From positions 32,192 to 96,191 of the IMG/VR virus record IMGVR_UViG_3300046323_000360: a DNA stretch of 64,000 nucleotides; one strand, written 5' to 3'. Shown here in pieces: positions 34,698 through 43,702 of the stretch (its first letter is position 1; every line of letters begins with the position of its first letter). The notes under the pieces are model-generated. The model had not been told where the DNA came from. It saw only the letters and a list, made by a program, of their open reading frames with translations, and ran no database searches. Made by a program: the position numbers and the translations under genes. The stretch comes from a virus.

Positions 34698-34904
34698 TTA
34701 GAAAAGTTTGCCTTTTCCAGTGAAGAAAGTGAATACGACTGCGCCAGCGATACCGAAAGTGAATCCATTATTCCACGCTTCGGCAATACCGAAACTAGCA
34801 CCAGCACCAAGTCCGATTAGCAATGCACAAAGAACTACATAAGCAAGAGCAATGGCAGGAACTAGAACAATACTTGCTACTGCTCGGCGGATTACATACT
34901 TCAT
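34698..34904 (-). CDS. Small membrane protein
   Basis: 68 residues from ATG 34904 with GAAAAGAGGGAAAAA upstream. VIRRAVASIVLVPAIALAYVVLCALLIGLGAGASFG is hydrophobic, and a second helix lies near the C-terminus (FGIAGAVVFTFFTG). Function unknown. Confidence 0.65.
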   Translation of the reverse strand: MKYVIRRAVASIVLVPAIALAYVVLCALLIGLGAGASFGIAEAWNNGFTFGIAGAVVFTFFTGKGKLF

Positions 34905-35121
34905 TTTTTCCCTCTTTTCAGTTGGAACTTTTCCAACTAACTCAATGCTACACCAACTGAAAAACTTTCGCAACTTCAAGTGAGCCGTGTAGTAGTAGTT
35001 GGCGGAAAAAATAAATACACGAACAACAAAAGAAAAAACTGAAGTCACTCGCGGCGACTCCAGCCCAGACAAAAGAAAAGAGGGCTAATCAGTTTCCTGA
35101 CTAACCCTCTCGCCTCACGAA

Positions 35122-35352
35122 CTAGTGGCTCTTGCTGAACCCTAGGCAATCCTCGTTACCGCACTCGCACTGCTCGACTCCGTGTAACTGCTCTGAGCAA
35201 CCCTCGGCAGAACATACCTGCCCGAAGTCCAACTCTACGCACCCATACCAGCCTGCGTAACTTGCGTGGCTCTTTGCGTGAAAGTCTGAACAAAAGTATT
35301 CAGCCTCGACTACATCGCCCTTAGTGTCCTCGATAAGAACTGCGTTAGCCAT
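35122..35352 (-). CDS. Cys/His-rich array protein
   Basis: 76 residues from ATG 35352 (GAGGGGAG ten bases before). FCSDFHAKSHASYAGWYGC and CSAEGCSEQLHGVEQCECGNEDC give nine Cys/His pairs suited to two zinc sites. No family name recognised; similar miniproteins are common in actinophages. Confidence 0.7.
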   Translation of the reverse strand: MANAVLIEDTKGDVVEAEYFCSDFHAKSHASYAGWYGCVELDFGQVCSAEGCSEQLHGVEQCECGNEDCLGFSKSH

Positions 35353-35566
35353 AATGACCAACTCCCCTCTATTTAGTTTCCAACTCAAGCCCCTCGGCTT
35401 GATACATCTAGCCTAACACGACCCTCTGACTTTTCGCTTGACTCTCGCCGTGTCCTAGTCCAACTTGCAGAAAAAATAAATACAGCCGCCGGCGACAACT
35501 TTGAAATAAAAATAAGAAAAAGAAAACCCCCGCCTTTCGACGGGGGTTCGCTGGTTTATTTGTTTG

Positions 35567-35836
35567 TTAGCGGTTTAGGTTTGAGAGGTTGAAGTGTTCA
35601 ACCATAGAGAGTTCATACTCTGCCCATTCTTTGGCTTCGGCTTCGGCTTGCTCGATAGTTGTCACGCCATACACCGTGCGAATGTCCACTACATCAAAGA
35701 AGATACCTGCGTAGTGCGCTGGCTTGAACCACTGAAAAGTTGCTGACCCGTTCCAAGTAATGAAAAACTCGTTCTCGCTGTCTGCGTAAATAATCGCCCC
35801 GTTGTCCTTGACGATGTCATAAATCTTATTGCTCAC
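35567..35836 (-). CDS. Hypothetical array protein
   Basis: 89 residues, alternating beta/aromatic pattern (AIIYADSENEFFITWNGSATFQWFKP) then a helix rich in Glu/Ala. Own promoter with palindrome GGCTAT/ATAGCC (35864-35879) and terminator. Unknown. Confidence 0.65.
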   Translation of the reverse strand: MSNKIYDIVKDNGAIIYADSENEFFITWNGSATFQWFKPAHYAGIFFDVVDIRTVYGVTTIEQAEAEAKEWAEYELSMVEHFNLSNLNR

Positions 35837-36021
35837 TTGTTGCCCCTTTCAACCAGACTTTCTGGCTATGTCTATAGCCTACCCTACTCCCACGACATTT
35901 GCCACCCCACCCCGGCGCGGTTACCAGAAAAAATAAATACACTAACCACCATCAAGAAAAACCAAACAAGCAAAAAGAAACCCCGTGTTTCCACGGGGTA
36001 TCTCCGAATACTTTTTAGTTG

Positions 36022-36279
36022 TTAGAAAACCAACTCTGGCAACTCAAACACTTCACGCAACTTTGCTTCCAACTTGTTTAGGTTGCTCTCGGCTTTCTCG
36101 AATGAACCCCAAACATAGTTTGTAGTTAGACGCTGGATTTCTGCGTTGCGAGCGCACTCTGCCCAAACCATAGCGATAGTCATTTCACTCTGGTAATAGG
36201 CTTTCAAGTCGCCACCAACCAACTTGCGAACGATAGCAAACGCCGTGTCTTGGTTTTGCTTGATAGTCAAATCAGTCAT
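36022..36279 (-). CDS. Hypothetical array protein
   Basis: 85 residues, helical: TIKQNQDTAFAIVRKLVGGDLKAYYQSEMT, KAESNLNKLEAKLREVFELP. Palindrome GCTTGA/TCAAGC at 36306-36321 in its promoter. Unknown. Confidence 0.65.
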   Translation of the reverse strand: MTDLTIKQNQDTAFAIVRKLVGGDLKAYYQSEMTIAMVWAECARNAEIQRLTTNYVWGSFEKAESNLNKLEAKLREVFELPELVF

Positions 36280-36472
36280 TTGTCTTTCCCTTTCTCAAGC
36301 CCCTTGCTTGATAGTTCAAGCATACACCACCCCTTCGACAAAACAAGTATTCTTATTGCGTTGTTGCGTCACCTGGCAGAAAAAATAAATACAGATAGAC
36401 ACAACAAAAAAGCAAAGATAAACGGGCAAAGAAAAAACCCCGTGTTATCCACGGGGCTTCAACTTCAAACTA

Positions 36473-36640
36473 TTAGCGAATAGTCAATACGCCCTTGCTA
36501 TCAAGTTCAACTTCCAAGTCAAAGTGCGTTGCGTTTTCAACGACCTTGATTTGGTTGCCAACTGATAAGCGACCTACCAAGATACCTGCTCCCAAAATAC
36601 CGAAACAAATAATGGCAAAAGCCAATCCTGCGTAATCCAT
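36473..36640 (-). CDS. Small membrane-anchored protein
   Basis: 55 residues: MDYAGLAFAIICFGILGAGILVG forms an N-terminal helix, followed by a short beta-rich tail. ATG overlaps the stop of the 36640 gene (TAATG). Confidence 0.65.
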   Translation of the reverse strand: MDYAGLAFAIICFGILGAGILVGRLSVGNQIKVVENATHFDLEVELDSKGVLTIR

Positions 36641-36807
36641 TATGCCCACTCCCTTAGTGCGTTAGTCTTGCGAGCCAATCGAGTATTGGCACGCTTTGTT
36701 GCTTTGTTGCCGTGAACGCCACTTGCGTTCGAGCGTGAACGCTCACGCAAGATTACGGCGAGCGCCTTGCTCTCTGCCTTGCGTCTTGCTTCGTTAGCCT
36801 TGTTCAT
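36640..36807 (-). CDS. Small highly basic protein
   Basis: 55 residues, Arg/Lys/Ala-rich (NEARRKAESKALAVILRERS; KATKRANTRLARKTNALREW). Probably nucleic-acid binding. Upstream member of a two-gene unit. Confidence 0.65.
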   Translation of the reverse strand: MNKANEARRKAESKALAVILRERSRSNASGVHGNKATKRANTRLARKTNALREWA

Positions 36808-36977
36808 CTTGAACCCCTTTCATCTGGCTTATTCCAAGCCTACCACACCCCTACGACAAAGCAACTTATGACTGCACCGTGTGTAGGGTTATTGACAGAA
36901 AAAATAAATACACCAAACCCCTACAACTTTCGGGCAAAAGAAAACCCCCGCCGAAGCGGGGGCTTGCTTGCTGGGGG

Positions 36978-37145
36978 CTAGAGCCGAGGGTCGTGTTCGC
37001 TCATCTCTGACGGCTTTGGATAATAACCCTCGGTAACCTCCCAAGGGAAGTCTGGCGTTGGGTCGTAGCAGCTCTCGCAAACGCTATCGCTTTCGCTAAT
37101 CTCGGCTTTGCAGTATCGGCAAATCTCTGTTTCGTTGTTTGACAT
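36978..37145 (-). CDS. Zn-ribbon miniprotein
   Basis: 55 residues. CRYCKAEI...CESCYDP gives a CxxC-CxxC zinc ribbon; an acidic C-terminus follows. GAAAGGTAGGGAA precedes ATG. Confidence 0.7.
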   Translation of the reverse strand: MSNNETEICRYCKAEISESDSVCESCYDPTPDFPWEVTEGYYPKPSEMSEHDPRL

Positions 37146-37289
37146 TTCCCTACCTTTCTTTCTTGGTTACTACCAAGTTACACCATCTGACCAACAAAGT
37201 CAAATCGAAGTTCCGTGTTGGGGTTTATTGGCAGAAAAAATAAATACATACAGGGGTCGAGAAAAAAGGCGGGTTTCCCCGCCCTTTCC

Positions 37290-37652
37290 CTAGTTGCTTG
37301 CGTAAGCCAACACTGCTTGCTCTGTCGCCTTGAGAAACGCTTCAACATCAGACTCGCTGAGTGGAAGTTCATTGCCCTCGTCATCTGTCTTGTTCGATAC
37401 CAAAACAACATCGCCCAAGATAACATCTGTCTTGCCGTATGACGCTTCCCAAATAGCGGTGGCAATGTCGTTGAATGGGAGTCCAATCAACTTGCCCTCG
37501 TCGTGAATGTAAAGTGCCAAGCCCTTAAACGCTCCACGCAACGCAATGTGCTGGATAGTTCCGCCTACTGCTTCACGAATGTCCTTGTAAGCAATCTCTG
37601 GCATCTCTACCAAGTCCAAGTCCGTTGTGATACGAACACCTGCTACAGCCAT
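37290..37652 (-). CDS. DUF3846-like protein
   Basis: 120 residues. EAVGGTIQHIALRG, LALYIHDEGKLIGLPFNDIATAIW and GDVVLVS match the conserved blocks of DUF3846, small proteins widespread in phages and plasmids with no known function. Own promoter with palindrome GACTAC/GTAGTC (37691-37706). Confidence 0.7.
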   Translation of the reverse strand: MAVAGVRITTDLDLVEMPEIAYKDIREAVGGTIQHIALRGAFKGLALYIHDEGKLIGLPFNDIATAIWEASYGKTDVILGDVVLVSNKTDDEGNELPLSESDVEAFLKATEQAVLAYASN

Positions 37653-37850
37653 TTCTGACCCCTCTCGTAGCCCTCCGCAACTTGCTTCCTGACTACATAA
37701 GTAGTCTACTCAATCCCTACGACTTTCGCTTGACTCGACTACCCGTGTGTGCGTTAGTTACATAAAAAATAAATACATAAGATAGCCCGTAACTTTCAGA
37801 CAAAAAGAAACGCCCTGCCTTTCGGCAGAGCGTCCTTTGGTGGTTGAGGT

Positions 37851-38216
37851 TTATTCGTCCTCGTCCTCGTCGTCGTCGTCGTTACAGACACCAGCGCAAC
37901 CAGCCTCACCGCAGTCCTCGCACTCGTCCTCGTCAAACTGTCCGATTAGAGTGGTGAAGCCGTCGTTAGGGTCAGCCAAGTTTGTAGCCACGGCACTCAC
38001 GAAACGAAGTGAGCAAGACTGGTCAAACCATTTCTTGACAGTTTCAAGCATTTCGATCGACGACATCTCACTAGCCGTGATGATTGGGTCATACTCATAC
38101 TTACGCATAAGTTCAACTTGCTCGTCATCCATAAGAACATAAATCTTGTGGCAAGTGTCCCAGGTGATTGCCTTAGCGTCCTCTAGGTATTCCTCTACCT
38201 TGTCGAAGTTAGCCAT
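37851..38216 (-). CDS. Hypothetical protein with Cys cluster and poly-acidic tail
   Basis: 121 residues from ATG 38216 (AAAGGGAAATGAA before). Helical N-terminus (FDKVEEYLEDAKAITWDTCHKIYVLMDDEQ) and a C-terminal CEDCGEAGCAGVC cluster followed by DDDDEDEDE. Possibly DNA-mimicking tail; function unknown. Confidence 0.65.
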   Translation of the reverse strand: MANFDKVEEYLEDAKAITWDTCHKIYVLMDDEQVELMRKYEYDPIITASEMSSIEMLETVKKWFDQSCSLRFVSAVATNLADPNDGFTTLIGQFDEDECEDCGEAGCAGVCNDDDDEDEDE

Positions 38217-38409
38217 TTCATTTCCCTTTCCTTGTATCAACTTTTGTTGATAACTCAATCTTACTCGTCTGCTATGACTTTCGCAAATCGTCGCCAACTG
38301 AGAGCCGTGTTTACAGAAAAAATAAATACACCTCCGGCACGCAACTTTTTTCATTTCCGGCAAACGCAAAAAACCCCGCCAACTTAGGCGGGGTATCTGC
38401 GACTAACTC

Positions 38410-38805
38410 TTACTTGTAGAGAGTTGTCAAGGTTGTGTAGATAGTCTGGCTCTGGGCTTCGGCAGTTGCCTCGGCAAGCATAGTGTCTAGGCTATCTGCC
38501 AACTCTGGGTGAGTGGCAACAACTAGGTTGGTGAACGCTACCTTGAAAGCGTCAAGGTTGAAGTTGGTGCGACTACGCCAATCCAAGCGAGCGACCTCGA
38601 TGTTGTGATGAATAAGAGTGTCGAACGCTGAAGTCTTAGCCGTGTCGTCTTTCTCAAACTCTTTCTCCAAGACAGCAACAACTTTCTTAGCCTGACCCTC
38701 TAGAGCCTTGACCTCGGCACGAATGTTTACAAGTTCCTTAACTTGCTCAACAACTACCTTGCTGACTTTCTTAGTGCGAACCTCGGTTGCGGTTGCGATA
38801 GACAT
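38410..38805 (-). CDS. Array paralogue family member 2
   Basis: 131 residues from ATG 38805. Thr/Ala-rich start, coil VKELVNIRAEVKALEGQAKKVVAVLEKEF, then TLIHHNIEVARLDWRSRTNFNLDAFKVAF and THPELADSL, strikingly like the product at 33161. Palindrome GACTAC/GTAGTC at 38840-38855 in its promoter. Confidence 0.75.
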   Translation of the reverse strand: MSIATATEVRTKKVSKVVVEQVKELVNIRAEVKALEGQAKKVVAVLEKEFEKDDTAKTSAFDTLIHHNIEVARLDWRSRTNFNLDAFKVAFTNLVVATHPELADSLDTMLAEATAEAQSQTIYTTLTTLYK

Positions 38806-39017
38806 TTGTTCCCTTTCTATAATCTCTGGCATTTCCTTCGACTACCTAAGTAGTCTATACCCTATTTACGACATTTGCCAAACTCTGAGCCGTGTCGAGG
38901 GTAATACGCAGAAAAAATAAATACACTAACCGGCTGCCACCTTCAGCAAACTTTTGAATAAGAAAAAACCGCCTTAGTCGAAACTAAGACGGATTATCTT
39001 TTTGCTTGTGAGTTTGG

Positions 39018-39296
39018 TTACTGCCAGCGAACAACACGCTTACGGCTATTGCTAGGCGTAATGTGCCAAATAGCCTGCCTTGCCCAATGACCATTCGCAT
39101 AACGCATAGCGGTTGCGAAGTTGTCATAAGTCTTAGACGAACGCCCATTATCCCAAGCGAGTGTCAAGACAAACTTTCCCTTGACCTCACCCGTGTATGA
39201 ACGAACATCAACAATGTTTCCGCTGTAATCTTTTTCTTCGATTACTAATGCGCCCTCGACCTCACCTTTGGTGAAGTAATCTTTGTTGTAAATCAT
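39018..39296 (-). CDS. Hypothetical array protein
   Basis: 92 residues from ATG 39296. VKGKFVLTLAWDNGRSSKTYDNFATAMRYANGHWARQAIWHI is well-ordered alpha/beta sequence. Palindrome GGCTTA/TAAGCC at 39325-39341. Unknown function. Confidence 0.65.
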   Translation of the reverse strand: MIYNKDYFTKGEVEGALVIEEKDYSGNIVDVRSYTGEVKGKFVLTLAWDNGRSSKTYDNFATAMRYANGHWARQAIWHITPSNSRKRVVRWQ

Positions 39297-39480
39297 TTGT
39301 TTCCCTTTCTTATTGTCCCTTTCGGGCTTACCTAATAAGCCTAACATACTCTACGGCAAAGTCAAGTTCAGCCAGAGATAGTGGCAAAACTAGCAGAAAA
39401 AATAAATACACGCAGGTCGAAATAAAAAAATCAGCAAAAGAAAAACCCCTGCCAAAAGGCAGGGGCTTGTCCGTGTCTGA

Positions 39481-39669
39481 TTACCAGACACGAACTCCGT
39501 GAACGCTACCGCACTTACAGTGTGCCTGAGCGATACCGCCGTCAATCATCGCTGGGTCAATCTCTACATCAGCAGAGCAGACTGGGCAGGTGAAGAACTC
39601 TACAGTCTCGACTACACCGCCTAGGTAAGTTACCTCGCGAGTGCTTACTACTACATTTAGAAGTGCCAT
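39481..39669 (-). CDS. Zn-ribbon miniprotein
   Basis: 62 residues. FTCPVCSADVEID...AHCKCGS supplies four Cys for a zinc ribbon. Palindrome GCTTAT/ATAAGC at 39688-39702. The array element upstream runs straight into a 25-A homopolymer. Confidence 0.7.
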   Translation of the reverse strand: MALLNVVVSTREVTYLGGVVETVEFFTCPVCSADVEIDPAMIDGGIAQAHCKCGSVHGVRVW

Positions 39670-39771
39670 TTCTTTTCCCTTTCGTTGGCTTATGTAATAA
39701 GCATAGCATTGTTTTAGACTTTTTCAACTTTTATTATTTTCTTCTTTTTGATTAGCAGAAAAAATAAATAC

Positions 39772-39796
39772 AAAAAAAAAAAAAAAAAAAAAAAAA
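39772..39796 (+). repeat. 25-base poly-A run
   Basis: Twenty-five consecutive A (T on the transcribed strand) directly after the array element at 39756, in the place where a short spacer is found in other units. Confidence 0.9.
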
Positions 39797-39841
39797 GGCA
39801 AAAGAAAAACCTCGGGTTTCCCCGAGGCTTCCTTTCTGCCC

Positions 39842-40060
39842 TTAGGCTACTGACTTCTCCGTGTCAGCAATGGCTTCCTTTAGCCAAGCCAATGCTTCCT
39901 GACGACCCTTGACTCCGCGACCAAAAGTCTTATAAGCGTCAATACCCATTAGACGACCTAGTGACTTCATTGCTGGCTCGCGGGTCATTTGAAACTTACC
40001 CTCCGACTTAATCTCGGCTTCTAGTCCAATGACTAGCAACTTCGCCTGTAGTAGGTTCAC
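39842..40060 (-). CDS. Hypothetical array protein, GTG start
   Basis: 72 residues from GTG 40060 (AAAGGGGTAGGTC before). LLVIGLEAEIKSEGKFQMTREPAMKSLGRLMGIDAYKTFGRG: compact helical. Palindrome GTTGGT/ACCAAC at 40090-40106. Confidence 0.65.
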   Translation of the reverse strand: MNLLQAKLLVIGLEAEIKSEGKFQMTREPAMKSLGRLMGIDAYKTFGRGVKGRQEALAWLKEAIADTEKSVA

Positions 40061-40253
40061 GACCTACCCCTTTCACTTTTGTAACCCTGGTTGGTTACAT
40101 ACCAACTATACACCTTTCCAAAGACTTTTTCAACTTCTTTTATTTTTTCTTTGGCCACCATAAAAAATAAATACAGCTCAGCCGTGTTAGTTATTTCGGG
40201 CAAAAAGAAAACCGGCTGAACATTTCTGTTCAACCGGCTGACTTCGGATTAGG

Positions 40254-40457
40254 CTACTTGACAGTAACCCAAGCCATCGCAGTTTGTAGCAAGTGGTTGT
40301 AGTCGCCACTCATTGAGTCTTTTAGGTAAGCGTCAATCTCTTCTTTTGAAACGCCGTGTTTCTTGAGCGCTGACTTGACAGCCCCCATAATCGCAAAAGC
40401 ATTTCCGTCTTGACCAACTAACTTGACCTTGATTGCTGGATACTTTACATCTGACAT
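40254..40457 (-). CDS. Hypothetical array protein
   Basis: 67 residues from ATG 40457 (AAAAAGGGGAAACAA before). IKVKLVGQDGNAFAIMGAVKSALKKHGVSKEEIDAYLKDSM is a recurrent small phage domain whose role I do not know. The array element is unusually far, 168 bases from the start. Confidence 0.65.
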   Translation of the reverse strand: MSDVKYPAIKVKLVGQDGNAFAIMGAVKSALKKHGVSKEEIDAYLKDSMSGDYNHLLQTAMAWVTVK

Positions 40458-40711
40458 TTGTTTCCCCTTTTTGGTGGGCTTCCAAGTCGGTGGTTGGGAA
40501 GAACTCTCCATTGCCACTCTTATCTAGTCCTAGGCTGGAAGCGTTAGGTTTTTTACCTAACACTCTTATAGTAGCACTTCGCACAGACAAAATGTGATTA
40601 CTATTTTGAAGTTGCTCCCGCCGCCAGAAAAAATAAATACACGCAAACAAAAGCAAAAACAAAAAAAAAAACCAGCCAACCTTTCGGCTGACTGGCTCTT
40701 TATTTTTTCGG

Positions 40712-40942
40712 CTATTCGGCAGAAACCGCAGCGAAATCTGCGCCACTGGCAAAGGTATCCGAAATGTATTCGATAGCGATACCTACAGGGTCGTCGCAAT
40801 CAGACTCCATACACTTCAACTGATAATCCAAAACTACTCCCGTGAGAGAGTCCGTGTAACGAACAATCTCAACTTTGTGTCCATAGTGAGCAGACAACTG
40901 CTCATTGAACCACTGCTCGCCCTTTACGAGTTTTTTACTCAT
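40712..40942 (-). CDS. Hypothetical array protein
   Basis: 76 residues. YGHKVEIVRYTDSLTGVVLDYQLKCMESDCDDPVGIAIEYI; two Cys, acidic. Strong AGAAAGGGGAAACAA ribosome site. Unknown. Confidence 0.65.
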   Translation of the reverse strand: MSKKLVKGEQWFNEQLSAHYGHKVEIVRYTDSLTGVVLDYQLKCMESDCDDPVGIAIEYISDTFASGADFAAVSAE

Positions 40943-41086
40943 TTGTTTCCCCTTTCTAGGTATCTATAGACTACAGCACACCTACGACAAAAACTCTGAA
41001 CATTATTTAGAACTTACCACGCAGCCATAAAAAATAAATACACTTTACGATTCGAAGAAAGTGAAAACATTTGGGCAAAGAAAAAG

Positions 41087-41187
41087 GGCTAGAGAGTTGG
41101 GGGGAACTCTCTAGCCCGTGTTGCCTAGTGAAAGGGGGATAAAACTAGGCAACCTTTTACCTAGCGAGGGGGGTGCTAGGTAAGTCT
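41087..41187 (-). terminator. Three tandem hairpins with C-rich (anti-Shine-Dalgarno-like) loops
   Basis: On plus: GGGCTAGAGAGTT/AACTCTCTAGCCC with loop GGGG(GG); TTGCCTAGT/ACTAGGCAA with loop GAAAGGGGGATAAA; TTACCTAGC/GCTAGGTAA with loop GAGGGGGGT. Transcribed from the minus strand, the loops read CCCCCC, TTTATCCCCCTTTC and ACCCCCCTC, complementary to AAAGGGG ribosome sites. They follow the stop at 41193. Confidence 0.8.
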
Positions 41188-41192
41188 AAAAA

Positions 41193-41345
41193 CTAACTAC
41201 GCCAATACTCGTGCCAAAAGTTTTTCTTGCCTTTTAGCATACGAATAAGACTTGGCTTCCAAAAACAATACCACCTATTGCGTAACCAAAACATCTCACG
41301 CTTGAGTTGTGTCCTGATGTCACGCTTCTCTTTGTGCTTTGCCAT
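41193..41345 (-). CDS. Small basic protein
   Basis: 50 residues, Lys/Arg/Trp-rich (KHKEKRDIRTQLKREMFWLRNRWYCFWKP). ATG after GAAAGGGAGAAAGAA. Probably binds nucleic acid or membrane; unknown. Confidence 0.6.
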   Translation of the reverse strand: MAKHKEKRDIRTQLKREMFWLRNRWYCFWKPSLIRMLKGKKNFWHEYWRS

Positions 41346-41523
41346 TTCTTTCTCCCTTTCTCTGGCAACAAGATAACTCTACTACAACTGAGCCGTGTTC
41401 GCAACAACAACACGACGCGACTTCAAACTAACAGAAAAAATAAATACAGCTTCCGGATAACAAACAAATAAGCAAGGCAATAAAAAAGCCCCGCCTTTCG
41501 GCAGGGCTTTCTTGTTTTGTTGT

Positions 41524-41682
41524 TTAGTAGTTTTCGTTCACAAACTCTAGGGCTTGCTCTTGCGAAACACTTGCGTCACGAAGCAAAGTAATCAACTGCT
41601 CGTCTTCTGACAACAACTGAACTGGAACTGTGCTTTCGCCCGAAAGCATTAGCAACTTCTCGAATAGGCTTGGGGTTGTCAT
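41524..41682 (-). CDS. Small acidic helical protein
   Basis: 52 residues (TTPSLFEKLLMLSGESTVPVQLLSEDEQLI...). ATG after AGAAAGAGGGACAA; own element at 41777 and a terminator with CTTTCGG loop. Unknown. Confidence 0.65.
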   Translation of the reverse strand: MTTPSLFEKLLMLSGESTVPVQLLSEDEQLITLLRDASVSQEQALEFVNENY

Positions 41683-41881
41683 TTGTCCCTCTTTCTAGTT
41701 GGTTTTCCAACTAATCCAATACTACACCTTTGATACGACATTTTCAACTCCCGTGTTTAGCCCGCGTGCTATTTCGCAGAAAAAATAAATACACCTATCT
41801 TCGGCAGCGCTACCACGCAACTTCTAAATAAGGTAAAAAGAAAACCTGCCCGAAGGCAGGTTTCCCGTGAGAGCCTAAGCC

Positions 41882-42322
41882 CTAGAAACGCTTGGCACAG
41901 ACTGGACCAATGCCATTAGCCACGCTCTTAGCGTCAGTAAGAAACGCGCCACAGACACAGCACAAACCTGTTTCAACGCCAAACGCCTTAGCCTCGTCAA
42001 GGGTCATCTTGTCCGTGTGACGCAACTTGCGGATAGCACCAGACTCATAGTCAAAACCGCCCTGAATGTTTAGGCGCTTGGCGTAAAGGTTGCCTGTTTC
42101 ACGCGAAGCCTGAACGCGGTAAATCGCGTAGTCAGCGGTGCGATACATACCAACCTCAACGGCAGGTGCGGAAGTGATTGGCATTTTTAGCAAATCACCA
42201 ATGAGGCGACTAGCCTCGCTAACGCCTAGAGTGGCGTAGTCAATCGGCTGAGCGTAGTTGCGCTCGCCAGTGAGCGACTTGATAAAAGCAACTTGCTTTT
42301 CGGTCGCGCGTAGTGTGGTCAT
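41882..42322 (-). CDS. DUF6011-like Zn protein
   Basis: 146 residues. N-terminal TEKQVAFIKSLTGERN helix, central beta segment (GMYRTADYAIYRVQASRETGNLYAKRL) and C-terminal CCVCGAFLTDAKSVANGIGPVCAKRF, the zinc motif of DUF6011 proteins that are common in actinophages. Palindrome GCTGGA/TCCAGC at 42347-42362. Confidence 0.78.
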   Translation of the reverse strand: MTTLRATEKQVAFIKSLTGERNYAQPIDYATLGVSEASRLIGDLLKMPITSAPAVEVGMYRTADYAIYRVQASRETGNLYAKRLNIQGGFDYESGAIRKLRHTDKMTLDEAKAFGVETGLCCVCGAFLTDAKSVANGIGPVCAKRF

Positions 42323-42470
42323 TTTTCCCTCCTCTGCCAGCCCCTTGCTGGACTATTCCAGCATACACCTATCTACGGACATTCGCAAAACGAAATACCA
42401 CCGGCTACGGCGAGCGCCAGAAAAAATAAATACGCTACTCGCCAATGGAAAATCTCGGGCAAAGAAAAAA

Positions 42471-42563
42471 CTAGGCAGATAGCGAGGGGGGTGCTATCTG
42501 CCTAGTCCGTGTCCGAAGTGTTTGTCTGTTCAGTTAGAAAGGGGGGTTTTTACTGAATGAAAT
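42471..42563 (-). terminator. Two hairpins with anti-Shine-Dalgarno-like loops
   Basis: On plus: a 14-bp perfect stem ACTAGGCAGATAGC/GCTATCTGCCTAGT with loop GAGGGGGGT, and TTCAGT/ACTGAA with loop TAGAAAGGGGGGTTTTT. Transcribed loops are C-rich (CCCCCCTTTCT). They follow the stop at 42580. Confidence 0.8.
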
Positions 42564-42579
42564 ACACTCCGAAGTCTAT

Positions 42580-42801
42580 TTAGTCTGTGCCAAACTTTTG
42601 GTCAAAAGCCGCACGATAACGCTCTGACATACGATAAGCCATTACGACTTTCTCCCGATAGTCAAGCATTTCTTGCTCCGTGTCAAAGGTCATAGCAAGA
42701 CCCTCGCTGTCACGAAGTTCCCACTCGCCATTTACACGAGGCCAGTTCTTTACCCAGTAGCCACCAAGAAAAGTTTCTTCTTGAAGAAGTGAGCCTGCCA
42801 T
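42580..42801 (-). CDS. Hypothetical array protein
   Basis: 73 residues. YWVKNWPRVNGEWELRDSEGLAMTFDTEQEMLDYREKV, Trp-rich beta then helix. GAAAGGGAAACAAA before ATG. Unknown. Confidence 0.65.
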   Translation of the reverse strand: MAGSLLQEETFLGGYWVKNWPRVNGEWELRDSEGLAMTFDTEQEMLDYREKVVMAYRMSERYRAAFDQKFGTD

Positions 42802-42990
42802 TTTGTTTCCCTTTCGTTTTGTTGATAGTTCTATCTTATAGCCTGTCTATGACATTTCGCAAATCTTGTTTCGAAGTTTGTGCCGTGTCCCAGAAAAAAT
42901 AAATACAGCCACTTCTCGCAGGGTAAAAGAAAATCCCCAATCCAAACTCTCGGCTTGGTTTATTGGGGATTATCTTTTTTGGCTAGGCTA

Positions 42991-43509
42991 CTAGCAAATC
43001 TCGAAGCCACCACAGTTCTCTAGAAAGTCGGCAAACTCTGCCAAAACCTCTAGGTCAAAGTTATAGTTGGTTTCCCAAGCGTCTACCTTGCCCTCGCCAG
43101 AGCAACCATTACACCAGCCGTGTGTCCTGCCAGTAATCGAAGCAATCTCTGGTGAGAGTTCCTTAGTGGTCATTCCGTGTTCTACACCGATAGCGTCAGA
43201 GCGGATACCAGTTCCCTCGCAATGCTTACACGCAGGGCGTTCCAACTCTGCCAGCATAGCGTTACGCTCACTTGCGTATTGAGTTGCCACGCCATTAGCG
43301 ATAGTGCCACGAATAGCCATAGCCAGTTTTAGGCTATCCCGACCATTCAAGCCATCGCCATCGTTAGAGTGTCCGTGCTTGACCTTGCCAGCCAACTCTG
43401 GAAAGTTTACCTCGCAGTATTCCCAGAGCGGATGCCAATACCAAACATTCGAACGAAAGTATTCGCCCACCTCACTAGACGGATTCTTTCCGTATACATC
43501 CATTCCCAT
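42991..43509 (-). CDS. Phage Zn protein of the 'MDVYGKNP' type
   Basis: 172 residues from ATG 43509 (AGAAAGGTGATTCAA before). Opens MGMDVYGKNPSSEVGEYFRSNVWYWHPLW, a recurrent phage opening. CKHCEGTG...CNGCSGEG forms a DnaJ-like CxxCxGxG pair of zinc motifs. C-terminus helical (FDLEVLAEFADFLENCGGF). Family recognised; function unknown. Confidence 0.75.
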   Translation of the reverse strand: MGMDVYGKNPSSEVGEYFRSNVWYWHPLWEYCEVNFPELAGKVKHGHSNDGDGLNGRDSLKLAMAIRGTIANGVATQYASERNAMLAELERPACKHCEGTGIRSDAIGVEHGMTTKELSPEIASITGRTHGWCNGCSGEGKVDAWETNYNFDLEVLAEFADFLENCGGFEIC

Positions 43510-43702
43510 TTGAATCACCTTTCTTTTGGACACTTCTAACTTACACCAGCCCAGCGACATTCGCAACTCTTTCGCCGGCGTGCGAGGGGTAGCAGAAAAA
43601 ATAAATACAACCCCTGAAAGTTTGGCGAGCCAGTTTAGCGACTTGGCTCTAGGTCGGGCTGACTAAAGACAGCGAGGTCGCCAATCCTCGCTTGCCTATT
43701 CT

